Of a DNA stretch of 64,000 nucleotides, positions 11,990 to 23,716 are shown piece by piece. Both the position numbers and the translations under genes were made by a program. The notes under the pieces were generated by a model. It was not told where the DNA came from and searched no databases. It saw nothing but the letters and a program-made list of their open reading frames with translations. Source of the DNA: Juglans regia (Eukaryota; Streptophyta; Magnoliopsida; Fagales; Juglandaceae); assembly GCF_001411555.2 (NCBI RefSeq), contig NC_049903.1:34034145-34098144 (forward strand). The letters are read 5' to 3'. Each line of letters begins with the position of its first letter. Positions within the stretch are counted from its first letter, which is position 1.

Positions 11990-13312
11990 TTACACATAAT
12001 CCTGGCCATCACCGGGCACCAGCACTTCCGGCTGATAGACCAGATCACCGAGCCGTGGCCTCAACTTATCTTTCCAAATTTGTTGGCAAGATCCATCATT
12101 TCTTTCCTTCTTCCTGATCTCAACCACAACCATATCATCCGTTAACCGGTAAACCTGAATAGCCACCACGAAATAACCATCCTGCCCCTCAAGCTTTGCC
12201 CCCCACTCCTTTTTCGTCACCTTCACGTTCTCCACCTCGGCAATCTCACCTACTGTCTCGATTATCCTCTCCGGTGTTTCCTTCGACATGAACATCTCCC
12301 GTTGGACTGAGATCTCGGAGTCGCTGAACAAACCAGACAGGTCGAAACCGTATGAGAACGAGATAAGATCGAAAGCATTAATGTACTTGGCGTTCCCATC
12401 GCCTCCGTAATCCTTTAGGGCGAAATCGTCGTCAATACCACCGTGGAAGTTTATCTCTTTGTACCCCTTCTGGAACCAAGAGTCCCGCACGATCTCATCC
12501 ACCGTGATCCTCGTCTCGGGGTTCGTGTCGAGTAGGCGCGATATGAAGCGGCGTAGATCTGGAGACGTCCATTTCGGATACCGAAACTCTCCCTTGTAGA
12601 TTTTCCGGTACATCACCATGAGATTTTGGTCGTTGAAAGGCAAGTAACCGGCGTTTAACACGTACAGGATGACGCCGCATGACCATACATCAACCTTCGC
12701 ACCATCGTAGCCTTTCTTGGAGAGAACCTCGGGTGCCACGTAAGCCGGTGTTCCGCAAAGTGTGTGGAGCAGACCGTCGGGTTGGATTTGGTCGTTCACG
12801 GCGCTGAGTCCGAAATCGGAGACCTTCAGGTTCCAGTTATCATCGAGGAGGAGATTCTCCGGCTTCAGGTCCCGGTGAAAGACGCCTTGAGAATGGCAGT
12901 ATCCGACGGCAGAGATCAGCTGCTGAAAGTAGTGACGGCTAAGATCCTCGCTGAAACGTCCCTTGACGACCTTGGCGAAGAGCTCGCCGCCTTTGGCGAA
13001 CTCCATGACGAAGTAGATCTTGGACTTGGTGGCTAGGACCTCAAAGAGGTTGACGACATGAGAATGGTGAAGCCGGCGCATGATGGAGATCTCCCGCTTA
13101 ATATTCGCCGTGAGCCCACCTTTGATAACCTTTTGCTTGCTCACGGCCTTGATCGCAACGCTCTGTCCCGTACGTAAGTTTCTCGCGTGGTATACCTTGG
13201 CAAAGGCCCCGTAACCCAGCAGCTTTCCCAGTTCGTATTTTCCGAACAAATTCACCGCTGTCGTTGCAGAGGTGGCATCCTCGGTCTCGATAATCTGAAT
13301 ATCTGTCATCAT
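11990..13312 (-). CDS. CIPK11-like: CBL-interacting serine/threonine protein kinase, CIPK11-like (SnRK3)
   Basis: A 440-aa single-exon protein of usual CIPK length. The kinase domain spans about 26-280: glycine loop G33-x-G35-x-F-A-K-V, lysine K55 in VAIK, E74 in the C-helix, HRDLKPEN at 146-153 (catalytic D148), DFG at 166-168, activation loop ending APE at 193-195. The C-terminal regulatory half has the NAF/FISL motif (N312-A313-F314, DLIS...GFDLSGLF to 329), which binds calcium-loaded CBL sensors and releases autoinhibition, then a PP2C-interaction region around 345-385. The family phosphorylates transporters and pumps at the plasma membrane or tonoplast in Ca2+ and salt/pH/nutrient signalling. 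[14 protein letters not shown] and [21 protein letters not shown] resemble the CIPK11/CIPK14 group; the exact orthologue is inferred. The start has two adjacent Met codons, and the first is used here. The stop TAA is at 11990-11992. No defects are seen, and it is the only clear host gene in the window. Confidence 0.95.
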   Translation of the reverse strand: MMTDIQIIETEDATSATTAVNLFGKYELGKLLGYGAFAKVYHARNLRTGQSVAIKAVSKQKVIKGGLTANIKREISIMRRLHHSHVVNLFEVLATKSKIYFVMEFAKGGELFAKVVKGRFSEDLSRHYFQQLISAVGYCHSQGVFHRDLKPENLLLDDNWNLKVSDFGLSAVNDQIQPDGLLHTLCGTPAYVAPEVLSKKGYDGAKVDVWSCGVILYVLNAGYLPFNDQNLMVMYRKIYKGEFRYPKWTSPDLRRFISRLLDTNPETRITVDEIVRDSWFQKGYKEINFHGGIDDDFALKDYGGDGNAKYINAFDLISFSYGFDLSGLFSDSEISVQREMFMSKETPERIIETVGEIAEVENVKVTKKEWGAKLEGQDGYFVVAIQVYRLTDDMVVVEIRKKERNDGSCQQIWKDKLRPRLGDLVYQPEVLVPGDGQDYV

Positions 13313-13588
13313 TCAATAGCCCCAATACTTGTATTCTTCTCATTGAAAACACATAATTTATTGAAGGAAAGGGATAGAGCGACGAGAAACAAGAGGAACA
13401 GCAACGGCAAGAGGAACGTAAAAGCAAGGGCTTTGAAATATGAAACTTTGAAGTTATTGGAATCTTGTGAATAGCTATCCTGAAGGACGATTTGACAGAG
13501 CCACACGACAGAGAAACTAGGGATTGGATTTAGGAAACGGGAGGTGGCAACTGGCAATAGGATTCTCTGCCTCTGGAGACTGACGGGG

Positions 13589-13597
13589 TTATTTAAA
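13589..13597 (-). promoter_or_regulatory. Likely TATA box of the CIPK gene
   Basis: TTTAAATAA on the minus strand, about 280 bp upstream of the start codon. This leaves a 5' UTR of roughly 240-250 nt (13313-13560) if transcription starts 25-35 bp downstream. Position and sequence fit a plant TATA element; no transcript evidence is available. Confidence 0.5.
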
Positions 13598-13810
13598 GCT
13601 GTAGTTGTGGAAGCGATTTTCACGAGAGGGCAATGCTGTCTTTTTCATTTGTTTTTCTTAAATGGCAAGAGGGCAATGCCGTCAACTGTTGAGTTCTCGA
13701 CGCTTCACTCATTTATATTCTTGGATTTATTTGTTTTATGTTGCTGACATATACGGCTACAGTTGGTTATTAAATAATTACAACTACTTTCGAATGCGAA
13801 AGGTCTGTCT

Positions 13811-13816
13811 CACGTG
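13811..13816. promoter_or_regulatory. G-box (CACGTG) upstream of CIPK
   Basis: Perfect palindromic G-box in TCTCACGTGTGA about 215 bp upstream of the TATA box. The context contains an ACGTG core of the ABRE type, plausible for a stress-responsive kinase gene. A single short site can occur by chance. Confidence 0.35.
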
Positions 13817-13863
13817 TGATGTGGCATTTGGATTCGAAAAATTTTATGTTTTAACAACTTTTA

Positions 13864-14063
13864 GGTTTCGTTTGGTTTCAAAAATCCTCTCAACTCATTT
13901 CAACTCATCATTACAATTTTTTTAAATTTTAACATAAAATATAATAAATAATTTAATTTTTTCAAATCCCAAAATAATAATAATATTAAAAAATAATATT
14001 CTAACAATATTTTATCATCTCAACTCAACTCAACTCAACTCACTTCAACATCCAAACACAACC
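13864..14063. mobile_element. Tourist-like MITE, copy E (best preserved)
   Basis: 200 bp flanked by TTA on both sides (13861-13863, 14064-14066). Terminal inverted repeats are GGTTTCGTTTGG and the complement of CCAAACACAACC. The inside has CTCAACTCATTTCAACTCATC, AATAATAATAATATT and a four-unit CTCAA repeat. Structure and TSD match PIF/Harbinger-derived Tourist MITEs. It lies about 550 bp upstream of the CIPK start. Confidence 0.85.
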
Positions 14064-14177
14064 TTAGTTTTAACAACTTTTTGAAGAAAAGTTTTAGAAA
14101 CTGTTTGCGTAATCTCTTTTAAAAAATGTTTTTTTTAATTTTTTGTACCTAAAATATTTACAGAAAAATTTGAATCC

Positions 14178-14544
14178 TACTAAGATATTATTTGAATTAT
14201 AAGATCCTCACATATCATATCAACTTTCAAACATTATAAATAAAAATATTTTTTAATTTCAAATTTTTAATCTTTTTATTTAATTATTATTTAATCATTA
14301 CAATTTTCTAAACTTTTAAACAAAATATAAAATACAATTCAACTTTATTAAATCTTAAAAAAAAATAAAAAAATTATATTAAAACAATATTTTAATTTTA
14401 AAATATTTTTAGTCAATTTTTTTTTCTCTCCTTTTTCAAAACCTTGTGAATCATCTTAACTCAAATCATTTCATTATTATTTACAAATTATTTTATGACT
14501 ATTCACAGATTATTTCATCTCATCTAACTATCCAAACGAGTCCT
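14178..14544. mobile_element. Tourist-like MITE, copy F (expanded)
   Basis: Left part TTATTTGAATTATAAGATCC...CATATCATATCAAC, right end CATCTCATCTAACTATCCAAACGAGTCCTAAG. The right inverted repeat is clear (CCAAACGAGTCC), the left end is decayed, and it is longer than other copies, with an AT-rich expansion inside. Confidence 0.45.
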
Positions 14545-16195
14545 AAGACTAGACTACAAGTTTTTATGAGATAACATCAAATGATTAGCTTATAACTAAA
14601 ACATAATAAATAGTTTTTAATTATTTCATATCATGGAAAGGTGGGAGGCCGATATATGATGATAAAATTGATGATAAGTAACGTTATGATTGATATTGTC
14701 GGTTGCCTAAATCATCGAATGAAATGGATTAAGATAAATAACTAAATTTTCTCAAGTAAAAATTAATTATGATAAAATAATACGGTTTTATTTATATTTA
14801 AAGAGTAATGATACATATATGATAATTTTTCCCATAATCATATTTTAAATTAAAGTAATATTAAATTTGGTAATAAAATAATTTTAATATTTTTAACGAA
14901 ATGACACTATCGTTGGCATGATTATCTACAGAAAGAACAAGATCATGCCATGAAAAAAAAAAAGAAGTGGCAATTTGATTCGGTACTGCAATATCCAAAA
15001 TTCCAAAATAATGGAACAAAGCTGAGCCTTTTACCATTTTTTCTTCTACTTCTATTTTCTTTTTCCATACATTGGCTGCTTTTCTGTATCGGAATAAAGT
15101 GATTGGCTTACGAGGTGTTTAAATAATATGAATTCGTACTCATCATGTATTATTCCAAATAAGCATCAAAGTCATTTTTTATAATAAAAAAAACTATATA
15201 CAATATGGATGAGATAGAATTGCACATGATGTATATAGATAATAATTCTCTCTTGGAATAATTCAAGGAATGTTCATTTTCAGGATATGAATGATTTGTT
15301 AGTGGATATATATCATGATTATAAAAGTAAAAAATATAAATAAATAATGAATTGGTCTCTATATAATTGAAAGACAAACTATATATACATGACCTTAATT
15401 AATTTTTGTAACATGTTACATCCATCCATCCATGACTGCTTCAATAATTGTTAAGTTCCCAGAAACTTCATTCCTCCTACGACTATGATTAGTACGCGCG
15501 CATGCATACGTCAATCAATAAAAATGATAAGTCCCTTTTTTCTCAGCCGGTACTTATCCTCTCAAGTGAGAATAGTCGAGTACTTATCCTCTCAAGTCAA
15601 GGAGAGAATAGTCGAGTACTTGATAACTCGTGGGATATATATTGTTGATCCATTCTCTCCCTCGTGAATTTGAATTGAATTGATCGTCTTTAGCAGAATG
15701 AAAGATCGATAAGGTTTTTTTTTTTTTTTTTAATATTTATGTATTAGTGTTATAGCCACAAATAAATTTAAAAAATAAATTTACAAATTAATCTGATTTA
15801 ATTTATATTAAAAGTAACTTTACAATTTGATATATCAAAATATGTCAGCTTGTGATTTTTTTTTATAAATCCTTTTATGATTATAGTATAATTTCTCATA
15901 TACTCTTATTTATAATTAGTTATTTTTCATTTATTTTTATCACAAATATATAATTATTCTTATAATACATAGCTCGTCACAAATAATCGTTTTTGGTCAA
16001 AGATGTCTTTTGATTGATTACAAAAGTTATTTTCATGGCCCGCTTTCTACTTTCAATTGGGACGGTGAAAAAACCAATCCAAATTTTCATTTTTTTTTTT
16101 CAATCAGACACATGCTTATGAAACAAATTCATGAGTTTTGATCTTCTTCTTTTCTTTTCTTTTTTCTACGGTGGATTTGGCAAAAAAAAAAGCAC
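14545..16195. other. Intergenic AT-rich stretch
   Basis: No gene seen. Frames here (for example 15150-15377 minus and 15485-15667 plus) are short, low-complexity and match nothing I know. Contains a poly-T tract near 15715-15731 and the short direct duplication listed separately. Confidence 0.5.
15549..15624. repeat. Short direct duplication
   Basis: GTACTTATCCTCTCAAGT followed by GAATAGTCGA occurs twice in a row, about 40 bp apart, the second time with an extra CAAGGAGA, with a third GTACTT start following. Confidence 0.7.
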
Positions 16196-16392
16196 ATTGC
16201 TGCCTTTTGGATATATAGTGAATTGAGATAAAATAAGTTAAAATAAAAATTAAAAATTGAATAAAATATTATTATTATTTTATTTTTTAATATTATTATT
16301 ATTTTGGAAGGTGTTAAATTATTTATTATATTTTGTGTAAAATTTAAAAAAATTATAATGATAAGATGAATGTGATATGCAAATATCAATAT
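16196..16392. mobile_element. Tourist-like MITE, copy G (degenerate)
   Basis: Core ATTGAGATAAAATAAGTTAAAATAA...GAATAAAATATTATTATTATTTT...AAATTATTTATTATATTTTGTGTAAAATTTAAAAAAATTATAATGAT, the family's inner order in the orientation of copy A. Terminal repeats are not clear. Confidence 0.45.
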
Positions 16393-16900
16393 AACAGACT
16401 ATAAATCGATCGGGAAATGATCAATTCGATCTAAAAAAAAAAATTGATTTGCAAATATGAATTCAATTTCTCTTTACGGAATCTCCCATGCATCCCGAGA
16501 ATGGTGTTATTGTCTCCAAGATGAAGACACTTATCAAACCATCTCGTGTGTGTTTTATCGATCTGAAACATCTAATTAAGCTTAGCTAGCTATCGCTGGG
16601 AAGGTGTATGTAGCTTTCGGAAAAACCCTAATTTGATGGGATGGCTTGGCTAAGAAGTGATCATCATCAAGAGCCATGTGAAGCTGCTGTGAGTGGGAGA
16701 GAAACATCCGACATGAGGTGTGACATTTTTTAGGTTAAAAGAATAGAAATTAGTGCATGTTAATTTCCAACTAACTATCTGCTGGCTAGTCTAGCTTCAT
16801 TATTCATCAGAACTTGCCCATATTGTAAGTGAGGCCCCAATGGCCAATATATAAATATACACACACACACACACACAGAGTACTATAAGGCATATATGCA
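16393..16900. other. Intergenic; (AC)n tract at 16859-16877
   Basis: No gene. Ends with a short dinucleotide AC microsatellite just before the insertion site of copia element 1. Confidence 0.5.
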
Positions 16901-16905
16901 TGCAG

Positions 16906-17184
16906 TGTTGGTGATAACAGAGCATTATCCTCTGGAGATAATCAAGGCAGCAATCAAACAGAAAATCAATCCAAGTATCAAGGAGCAATACATGGCAATA
17001 TAGACGTTGTACAAATGTATAGGAGTTGATTAGTTGTAAATATAGAAATTTTAGATATCTTTCCTTTTATAACTTGTACTGCTATTATTAGCTTTTTAAT
17101 ACTTGTAACAGTTTCCTATATAATGAAGAATCCTATGCCATAAGCAATTACTGTGGTTTCACTATTGTCTCTAAAATCCTTTCA
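16906..17184 (+). repeat. 5' LTR of copia element 1
   Basis: Starts TGTTGGTGATAACAG, ends AAAATCCTTTCA, and is followed by the initiator-Met tRNA primer-binding site TGGTATCAGAG. Likely promoter TATA around CTATATAATGAAG at 17117-17129. Confidence 0.95.
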
Positions 17185-17226
17185 TGGTATCAGAGACCAC
17201 TATCGGATTAACCTCCACTCGATTCT

Positions 17227-18116
17227 ATGGCCTCAGAAAATTCTTCTACACTCTCCTTTAATACTATGGTTCACATGGTAACAATCAAGCTATCCTCAAC
17301 CAATTTTCTCCTTTGGCGCAACCAAGTTGTTCCCCTACTGCAATGTCAAAAATACTATGGATATGTTGATGGCTCAACCCCTATGCCTTCCGCTACCACT
17401 GATTCCACAGCCCACAACATTTGGAGGCAAAATGACCAACTAGTCATGAGTCTTCTTCTTTCCTCTCTCACGGAGGAAGCACTCTCTATTGTCATTGGTC
17501 TCACAACATCAAGAGAAGTCTGGAATGCTCTTGAGACTGCCTTTAGTCACAAATCTAAGGTTCGTGAACTTCAAATAAAAGATGAACTTCATCTCATGAA
17601 GCGTGGCTCTCGCAGTATTTCTGAATACTCTCGAGTATTCAAGGCCCATTGTGATCAATTGGCAGCAATGGGACGTCCAGTCGAAGACACTGACAAAGTG
17701 CACTGGTTTTTACGTGGTCTAGGCCACGAGTTCTCGACTTTCTCTACCACTCAACTATCTTTAACTCCTATTCCAAGTTTCAAAGATATTGTTCCTAAAG
17801 CAGAAAGCTTTGATCTTTTTTCCAAGTCTATTGATCATAATGCAGGTGGTACCTCTGCCTATGTGGCTCATTCATCCTCTGCATCTTCCAACCGAAATGC
17901 AAGGCCAAATAATAATCAAAATCGATATAAAGGAGGCCAATCAAAGGCAGGAAATCGTGGCAAGCAGTAGTATAGGAGACCCCCTCGATGTCAAATATGT
18001 CGTGAAGAAGGCCATTATGCCACGGACTGCAAGATCAGATACACAAAATCTGATGCAAACATTGCTGAAGCACTTGCCAATTGCACCATCAGCAACGACA
18101 CAGCAGATTGGTACAC
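17227..18116 (+). pseudogene. copia element 1 Gag with premature stop
   Basis: Starts MASENSSTLSFNTMVHMV. The N-terminal half has the copia Gag core (IKLSSTNFLLWRNQVVPLL, GYVDG, WRQNDQLVMSLLLSSLTEE, AWNALE-like VWNALETAF, FLRGLGHEFSTF). A TAG at 17968-17970 follows GNRGKQ. The frame then continues without another stop into the zinc knuckle CQICREEGHYATDC (CCHC, nucleic-acid binding). The stop fits CAG to TAG. Confidence 0.85.
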
Positions 18117-21100
18117 TGATATAGGAGCATCTGCACACATGACTTCTGATGTGTCTCAACTTGATAAGGTGGAACCTTACACTGGTAAGGACAGAGTTAT
18201 TGTTGGTAATGGATCATCCCTACCCATTACACACATGGGTTTCTGCTCTCCCACTCCAACTCTTCAATTAAATGATGTTCTTGTGGTGCCAAACTTAACC
18301 AAAAATCTGCTTTCTGTCAGTAAATTAACCAATGATTTTCCTTTCTCTGTTTCCTTTACTGACAATGATTTCATCATACAGAATCTTCAAACTCGAAAGG
18401 TGGTGGCAAGAGGTAATCGTGTAGATGGACTCTATGTACTGAAGCGTGGAAACCATGTTTTTTCTACTGTCCTTAGCAAGCACAATTTATGTAATTCCTT
18501 TGACACTTGGCATGCCCGTTTAGGCCATGTATCATCCCCAATAATTTCCATTCTTAATAAGAAAAGTATTCTATCTGTCACCTCTATATTGCCAAATCCA
18601 TCTTTGTGTGTTAGTTGTCAAAAGGCTAAAAGCCATAAACTACATTTTCCAACAACTGATAGTCGATCCAAAACAATTTTAGGACTCATAGATTGCGACT
18701 TATGGGGTCCGGCACCGATACATTCCATCTCTAGATATCGATATTATGTTGTTTTTATCGATGATAACTCTCGTTTCACTTGGTTCTATCCATTAAAACA
18801 CAAAACTGATTTTTATCAAACCTTCATCAAATTTCAAACACTTGTTGAAAATCAGTTCTCGGCAAAGATAAAAAAATTTCAAAGTGATGGGGGAGGTGAA
18901 TTCACAAGTACCATTTTTCAGTCTCACTTAGTCAAATGTGGTATTCACCATCAGCTCTCTTGCCCTTATACACCCTCTCAAAATGGTAGAGCCGAGAGAA
19001 AACATAGACACATCACCGAGACCGGCTTGACAATGCTTTTTCATGCCAATGTTCTTCTTCATTTTTGGGTTGAAGCCTTCAGTACAGCAGTTTTTACCAT
19101 TAATCGCTTGCCCACATCTGTCTTGAATGAAGCTTCTCCATTTGAAATTCTGCATGGTAAGTCTCCCACCTATGCCATATTTCGAATTTTTTGGCTGCTT
19201 ATGTTTCCCATACTTGCGAGATTATACTAAACACAAGTTTGAACCAAGAAGTCTCCCATGTATTTATCTCGGTTACCACTCCTCATACAAAGGATTTCGA
19301 TGTCTAGATCCTAAATCACATCGAGTATTTGTCACTCGACATGCTCGGTTTGATGAGACAGTTTTTCCATCATCTTCATCCAATATGGAACCTCCTCATG
19401 CACTCTCAGATTATGTTTCTTTTCATGATCCCAGTCCATCCAATTATCCTTTGTCCAACATTAATTCTTCTGCAGGTTCTCAGACATTACCATCAATCAC
19501 TCTGTCCAAGTCATGTAAATCATGTGCCTTGGAGTTGAACACATCTCGGAGTTCACCAATATCACTGCCTCATGTGCCTACTCCAATAGTTGAGCAAGTT
19601 CCAGACTTGCCGCTTATGCCTACTTCACAAATCGAGCCTTCTTCAGATATGCCAACTGCACCAGCTCAAAATTCTTCAACAAATCAGAATTCTCATTCCA
19701 TGTTAACACGTGGAAAAGCTGGTATCTCAAAGCCTAAACATTACAATTATGTTTGTCAACTTCCTTCTTCTCCTTTATTATCATCACTATTAGTAATGAA
19801 TGAACCAAAAGGATTCAAAAGTGCTGCCAAATCACCCGAATGGCTAGTTGCAATGGAAGATGAACTTCGTGCTCTCACTCACAACCAAACATGGGAACTA
19901 GTTCCTAGACCACCTGCTACTAATGTGGTTGGATCCAAATGGGTTTTTCGGATCAAATATCATTCGGATGGCTCCATTGATAGGTTCAAAGCACGCCTTG
20001 TTGCCGAAGGCTATACTCAACTTTATAGACTTGATTTTAATGACACATTTAGTCCAGTTGTTAGAGCTTCTACAGTTCGCATTGTACTCTCTATTGCAAT
20101 ATCTCGTGGCTGGAACATACGTCAACTTGACGTTAAAAATGCATTCTTGCATGGTCTTCTACAAGAATAGGTTTATATGGAACAACCACCGGGATATATT
20201 GATGCTTCCCATCCAAACCATGTTTGTCGTCTTAAGAAGGCAATCTATGGTTTGAAACAAGCACCGAGAGCATGGTTCCATCGCTTTAGCCATTTTTTAA
20301 TCAAAATTGGTTTCAATGGCAGCAAAGCAGATTCTAGTTTATTTGTTCATTCATCAGACAATGGCATCATTTACTTACTCTTATACGTGGATGATATTGT
20401 CATCACAGGCATCAATGTGTCTCTCATTGACACTTTCATTAACAAGCTACGGCAAGAATTTTCTATGAAGGATCTTGGCAATCTAAATTATTTTTTGGGC
20501 CTAGAAGTAACTCATTCTAAAAAGGGAATGTTCCTCAGCCAAGTGAAGTATGCAAGAGATATTCTTATCCGAGCTGATCTCCATGATTCAAAGCCGATTG
20601 CAACACCAATGATTGTCTCCAATCATTTGACTACTGATGGTCCTCTCTTTCATTCACCAACAACTTATCAATCCCTTGTTGGTGCACTGCAGTATCTCAC
20701 CATTACTCGGCCGGATATCACACATGCAGTAAATTCAGTAAGTCAATTCATGCATTCACCAAGAGAACAACATTTTCAAGCCGTAAAAAGAATTCTCAGA
20801 TATGTTAAAGGAACTCTTCATTTCGGACTCAACATCAGTCCATCAAGCAATCTCAACATCTCGGCTTTTTCAGATGCCGATTGGGCTGGTTGTCCAGAAA
20901 CTAGTCGATCAACATCAGGATATGTCATTTTTCTGGGTAACAATTTAATCTCATGGACCTCCAAAAAGCAGTCCACAGTATCTTGATCTTCGGCAGAATC
21001 TGAATATAGAGCATTAGCACTCACTGCAGCTGAAGTTAAATGGTTGTTAAACATTCTTCATGATTTACAAATTCAACCACCAGAACAGCCAACTTTACTT

Positions 21101-21816
21101 TGTAACAACACAAATGCCATTTTCATGACTCGAAACCAATGTTTTTAATTTCGTACCGTACCGGCCGGTACGGCCGAAATTTTTCGTTTCGGCCGTTCGG
21201 CCGGTACAGGTACTATATATGTTCCGTACCGGCCAAAATATCGGTCATACCGGATGGTACCGGCCGTTTCGGCCTAAATTTCGGCTTGTACCGGCCTATA
21301 TTTCGGCCGGTATCGGCCGATATTTCGGCCTTTTTTTTTTTTTCATTTTTTCAAACTACAAGTTCATTTTTTGACCCCCAATTTAGACTAGACTATTTAT
21401 AATTTATATGTATGTATGTATTTATATATAATTTATTCATATATAAACTATTATTTTAGAATATAATTGTTATATATATTTATATATATAATTTATTCAT
21501 ATATCGATTATCCCGAAACGGTACACGAAACGGTACCGGTACCGAAATATTTCGTTCCAGTGTCTTGACCGGTACGCCATCCGGTACGGTATTCAAAACA
21601 TTGCTCGAAACCCAGTAGCTCAACGAAGGTCCAGGTATATTGATATTGATATTCACTTTGTTAGGAATTAGTCTGCAATGGTATATTGAAGATTAAAAAT
21701 GTGCCATCCACCTTACAAATAGCAGACATATTCACCAAAAGTCCATCAAAACCTCTGTTTCTACTATTCCGATCCATGCTTCGCGTGTTGCCAACCACGC
21801 TTGACTTGAGGGGGGA
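18117..21816 (+). pseudogene. copia element 1 Pol (PR-IN-RT-RNaseH), broken
   Basis: Same frame as gag up to 19230. The protease active site reads Y-T-D-I-G-A at about 18112-18129 (usual D-S/T-G-A). Integrase: H-H-C-C finger WHARLGHV...CVSCQKAKSH, then the catalytic core with YYVVFIDDNSR, FQSDGGGEF and GRAERKHRH. A run of six T at 19187-19192 shifts the frame (+1). RT: WKLV-type [45 protein letters not shown], then TAG at 20168-20170, then VYMEQPPGY, YGLKQAPRAWF and YVDDIVITG. RNase H: SDADWAGCPETSRST, TGA at 20984-20986 (usual R or S in STVSxSSAESEYRA), hAT-like insertion at 21137, then tail KNVPSTLQIADIFTK to the PPT. Confidence 0.9.
21137..21603. mobile_element. hAT-like element inserted in copia RNase H
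   Basis: 467 bp with TIRs CAATGTTTTTAATTTCGTACC and, on the complement of the right end, CAATGTTTTGAATACCGTACC. Flanked by a perfect 8-bp duplication CTCGAAAC (21129-21136, 21604-21611). The inside is packed with short GGTACCGGCC/TTTCGGCC repeats of both orientations and can fold back on itself. No transposase. Removing it plus one duplication restores the RNase H frame across the site (MTRNPVAQRR). Confidence 0.85.
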
Positions 21817-22095
21817 TGTTGGCGATAACAGAGCATTATCTTCTGGAGATAATCAAGGCAGCAATCAAACAGAAAATCAATCCAAGCATCAAGGAGCAAT
21901 ACATGGCAATATAGACGTTGTACAAATGTATAGGAGTTGATTAGTTGAAAATATAGAAAGTTTAGATAACTTTCCTTTTATAACTTGTACTGCTATTATT
22001 AGCTTTTTAATACTTGTAACAGTTTCCTATATAATGAAGAATCCTACGCCATAAGCAATTGCTGTGGTTTCACTATTGTCTCTAAAATCCTTTCA
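21817..22095 (+). repeat. 3' LTR of copia element 1
   Basis: 279 bp, same length as the 5' LTR, with about 8 substitutions and no indels. Followed by the TGCAG duplication. Confidence 0.95.
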
Positions 22096-22100
22096 TGCAG

Positions 22101-23200
22101 CATGCATGCATCGATCCATATTCAATCTTATAAGATCTACTGTACGTTTTTGTTTTAGGCTATATGCATATATGCATTATATATACGATCGAGTTCAACA
22201 TTTACATATACGGCCTGCGATAATCCGCCCTAGCTACCCCCACGTGATCTTTATTAATTATATCTAAATATATTATCTGTATACGTACATGGGAAGCTTA
22301 GAGGGGAAAAAGAACAGGCTTAGGTTCGCGTTGATCACGACGATGATCAGCTAAATGGCTATGGCCTAGCTAGCTCATTATAAATATCATTAGATAATGA
22401 GCAATTCATATCTAAAAGATCGAGTACGTACATTCTTAAGTTGAACATGAGGAAGTGCTCAATACTCTTAAGTTAATTACTAAGCCAAAACTAAATGCCT
22501 AAAATGTATGTAGTTACGCGCGTTTCCCGATACAAACAATTAGTACTTGACCTTGCATGTGTACATGCATGTGTGTGTGTATATATATATATATATACCA
22601 CACATAGAGAGAGAGAGAGAGAGGTACATTTATCTGGTGGCAAAACACCTAAGATTAATTCATAATATTCAAGAAAGATCAGAGTTAACCATATGCGGGC
22701 CGGAGTCTGCTCTCTTTTCGATCGACGTCAGCTACATTAACCGGCAAGCTATGTAGAGGATATTCATATGTTTAGAAGTCCATATCAGATTGATGACACG
22801 TTGATACTTAAAATAATGCAGATCGAGGATGGTTATGAATTATCTTGGAATTGAAAAAGAGGATCTTTCTGAACAACTCTATATATAATATATGATATAA
22901 TTTGTTCCTGCTAGCAAGTATATATATATATATAGTTATTCTTATTCAGGGGAATTAAAAACTTATATATTGTTGGCCGGATGTGGGTCATAAAAACCAT
23001 ACGTCTCTACAATAATTCATGAGTTGAATGTGATATGCCAATTTTTTCTCTTAATTGGGAGTCAGGATCAAGGATGCATGCAAACAGCATATATAGGTAG
23101 GTTCTTTCAATAAACCTGATCTGCACTTCAAATAGAAAGAAAAAATATTCGTACGAGAGAATAAATATTAAGACCTACGAGAACAGTGTCCGTGCCCTGT

Positions 23201-23244
<44 letters not shown>

Positions 23245-23681
23245 ATAATCTTATATTGATCATTGATTACTCTTCAATCCCTCTAGTTCTAGAAAGCATT
23301 ATTAAAATGTACAATATAAGTCAGCTGGTCCGTCATGTCCATTTCATATTTGCATTTCCAATGAATCATCCGAATTGAAGGTTGTATACATTAATATTGA
23401 TAATTCAAACTAACCACGATCGATCGAGTGGATCGGATAAACCCTGATGTCTCTTCGATGTTATTTTAAAATCTCGCAATCCCCTTTAATTATATGTATA
23501 TAATATGCTCACTAGTTTAAAAGAGATTTAAATGGTCACTGCAGGGACTATCACTAGCATATATACTCAATGCGATTGCGTCGAAGTCTTTCTAATTGCA
23601 TGAAATTATTAATGCACCTTATTTTAGGTTTGAGCAGTATACATATAGCACGCTTCCCATCGGTGGTTTTGAGAAACCACA

Positions 23682-23716
<35 letters not shown>

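Larger units (their letters stand above)
16906..22095 (+). mobile_element. Ty1/copia LTR retrotransposon, element 1
   Basis: Complete structure: 279-bp LTRs at 16906-17184 and 21817-22095, TG...CA ends, TGCAG target duplication (16901-16905, 22096-22100), PBS TGGTATCAGAG at 17185, and polypurine tract GAGGGGGGAT just before 21817. I count about 8 differences between the LTRs (about 97% identity), so the insertion is fairly young. The internal region has copia order gag-PR-IN-RT-RNaseH but carries three in-frame stops, one frameshift and a 467-bp insertion, so this copy cannot make its own proteins. Confidence 0.95.

Noticed and set aside
12495..13036. Frames opposite to and overlapping the kinase gene
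   Set aside because: Shadow frames of a GC-richer coding region; no motif, and the kinase frame accounts for the sequence.
13187..13925. Short frames in the CIPK 5' UTR/promoter region
   Set aside because: No homology or coding pattern; they overlap the promoter, UTR and a MITE.
17185..17196. tRNA gene suspected from TGGTATCAGAGC-like words (also near 7340, 32501, 39350)
   Set aside because: These are primer-binding sites complementary to the 3' end of initiator-Met tRNA, next to LTR ends, with no tRNA fold around them.
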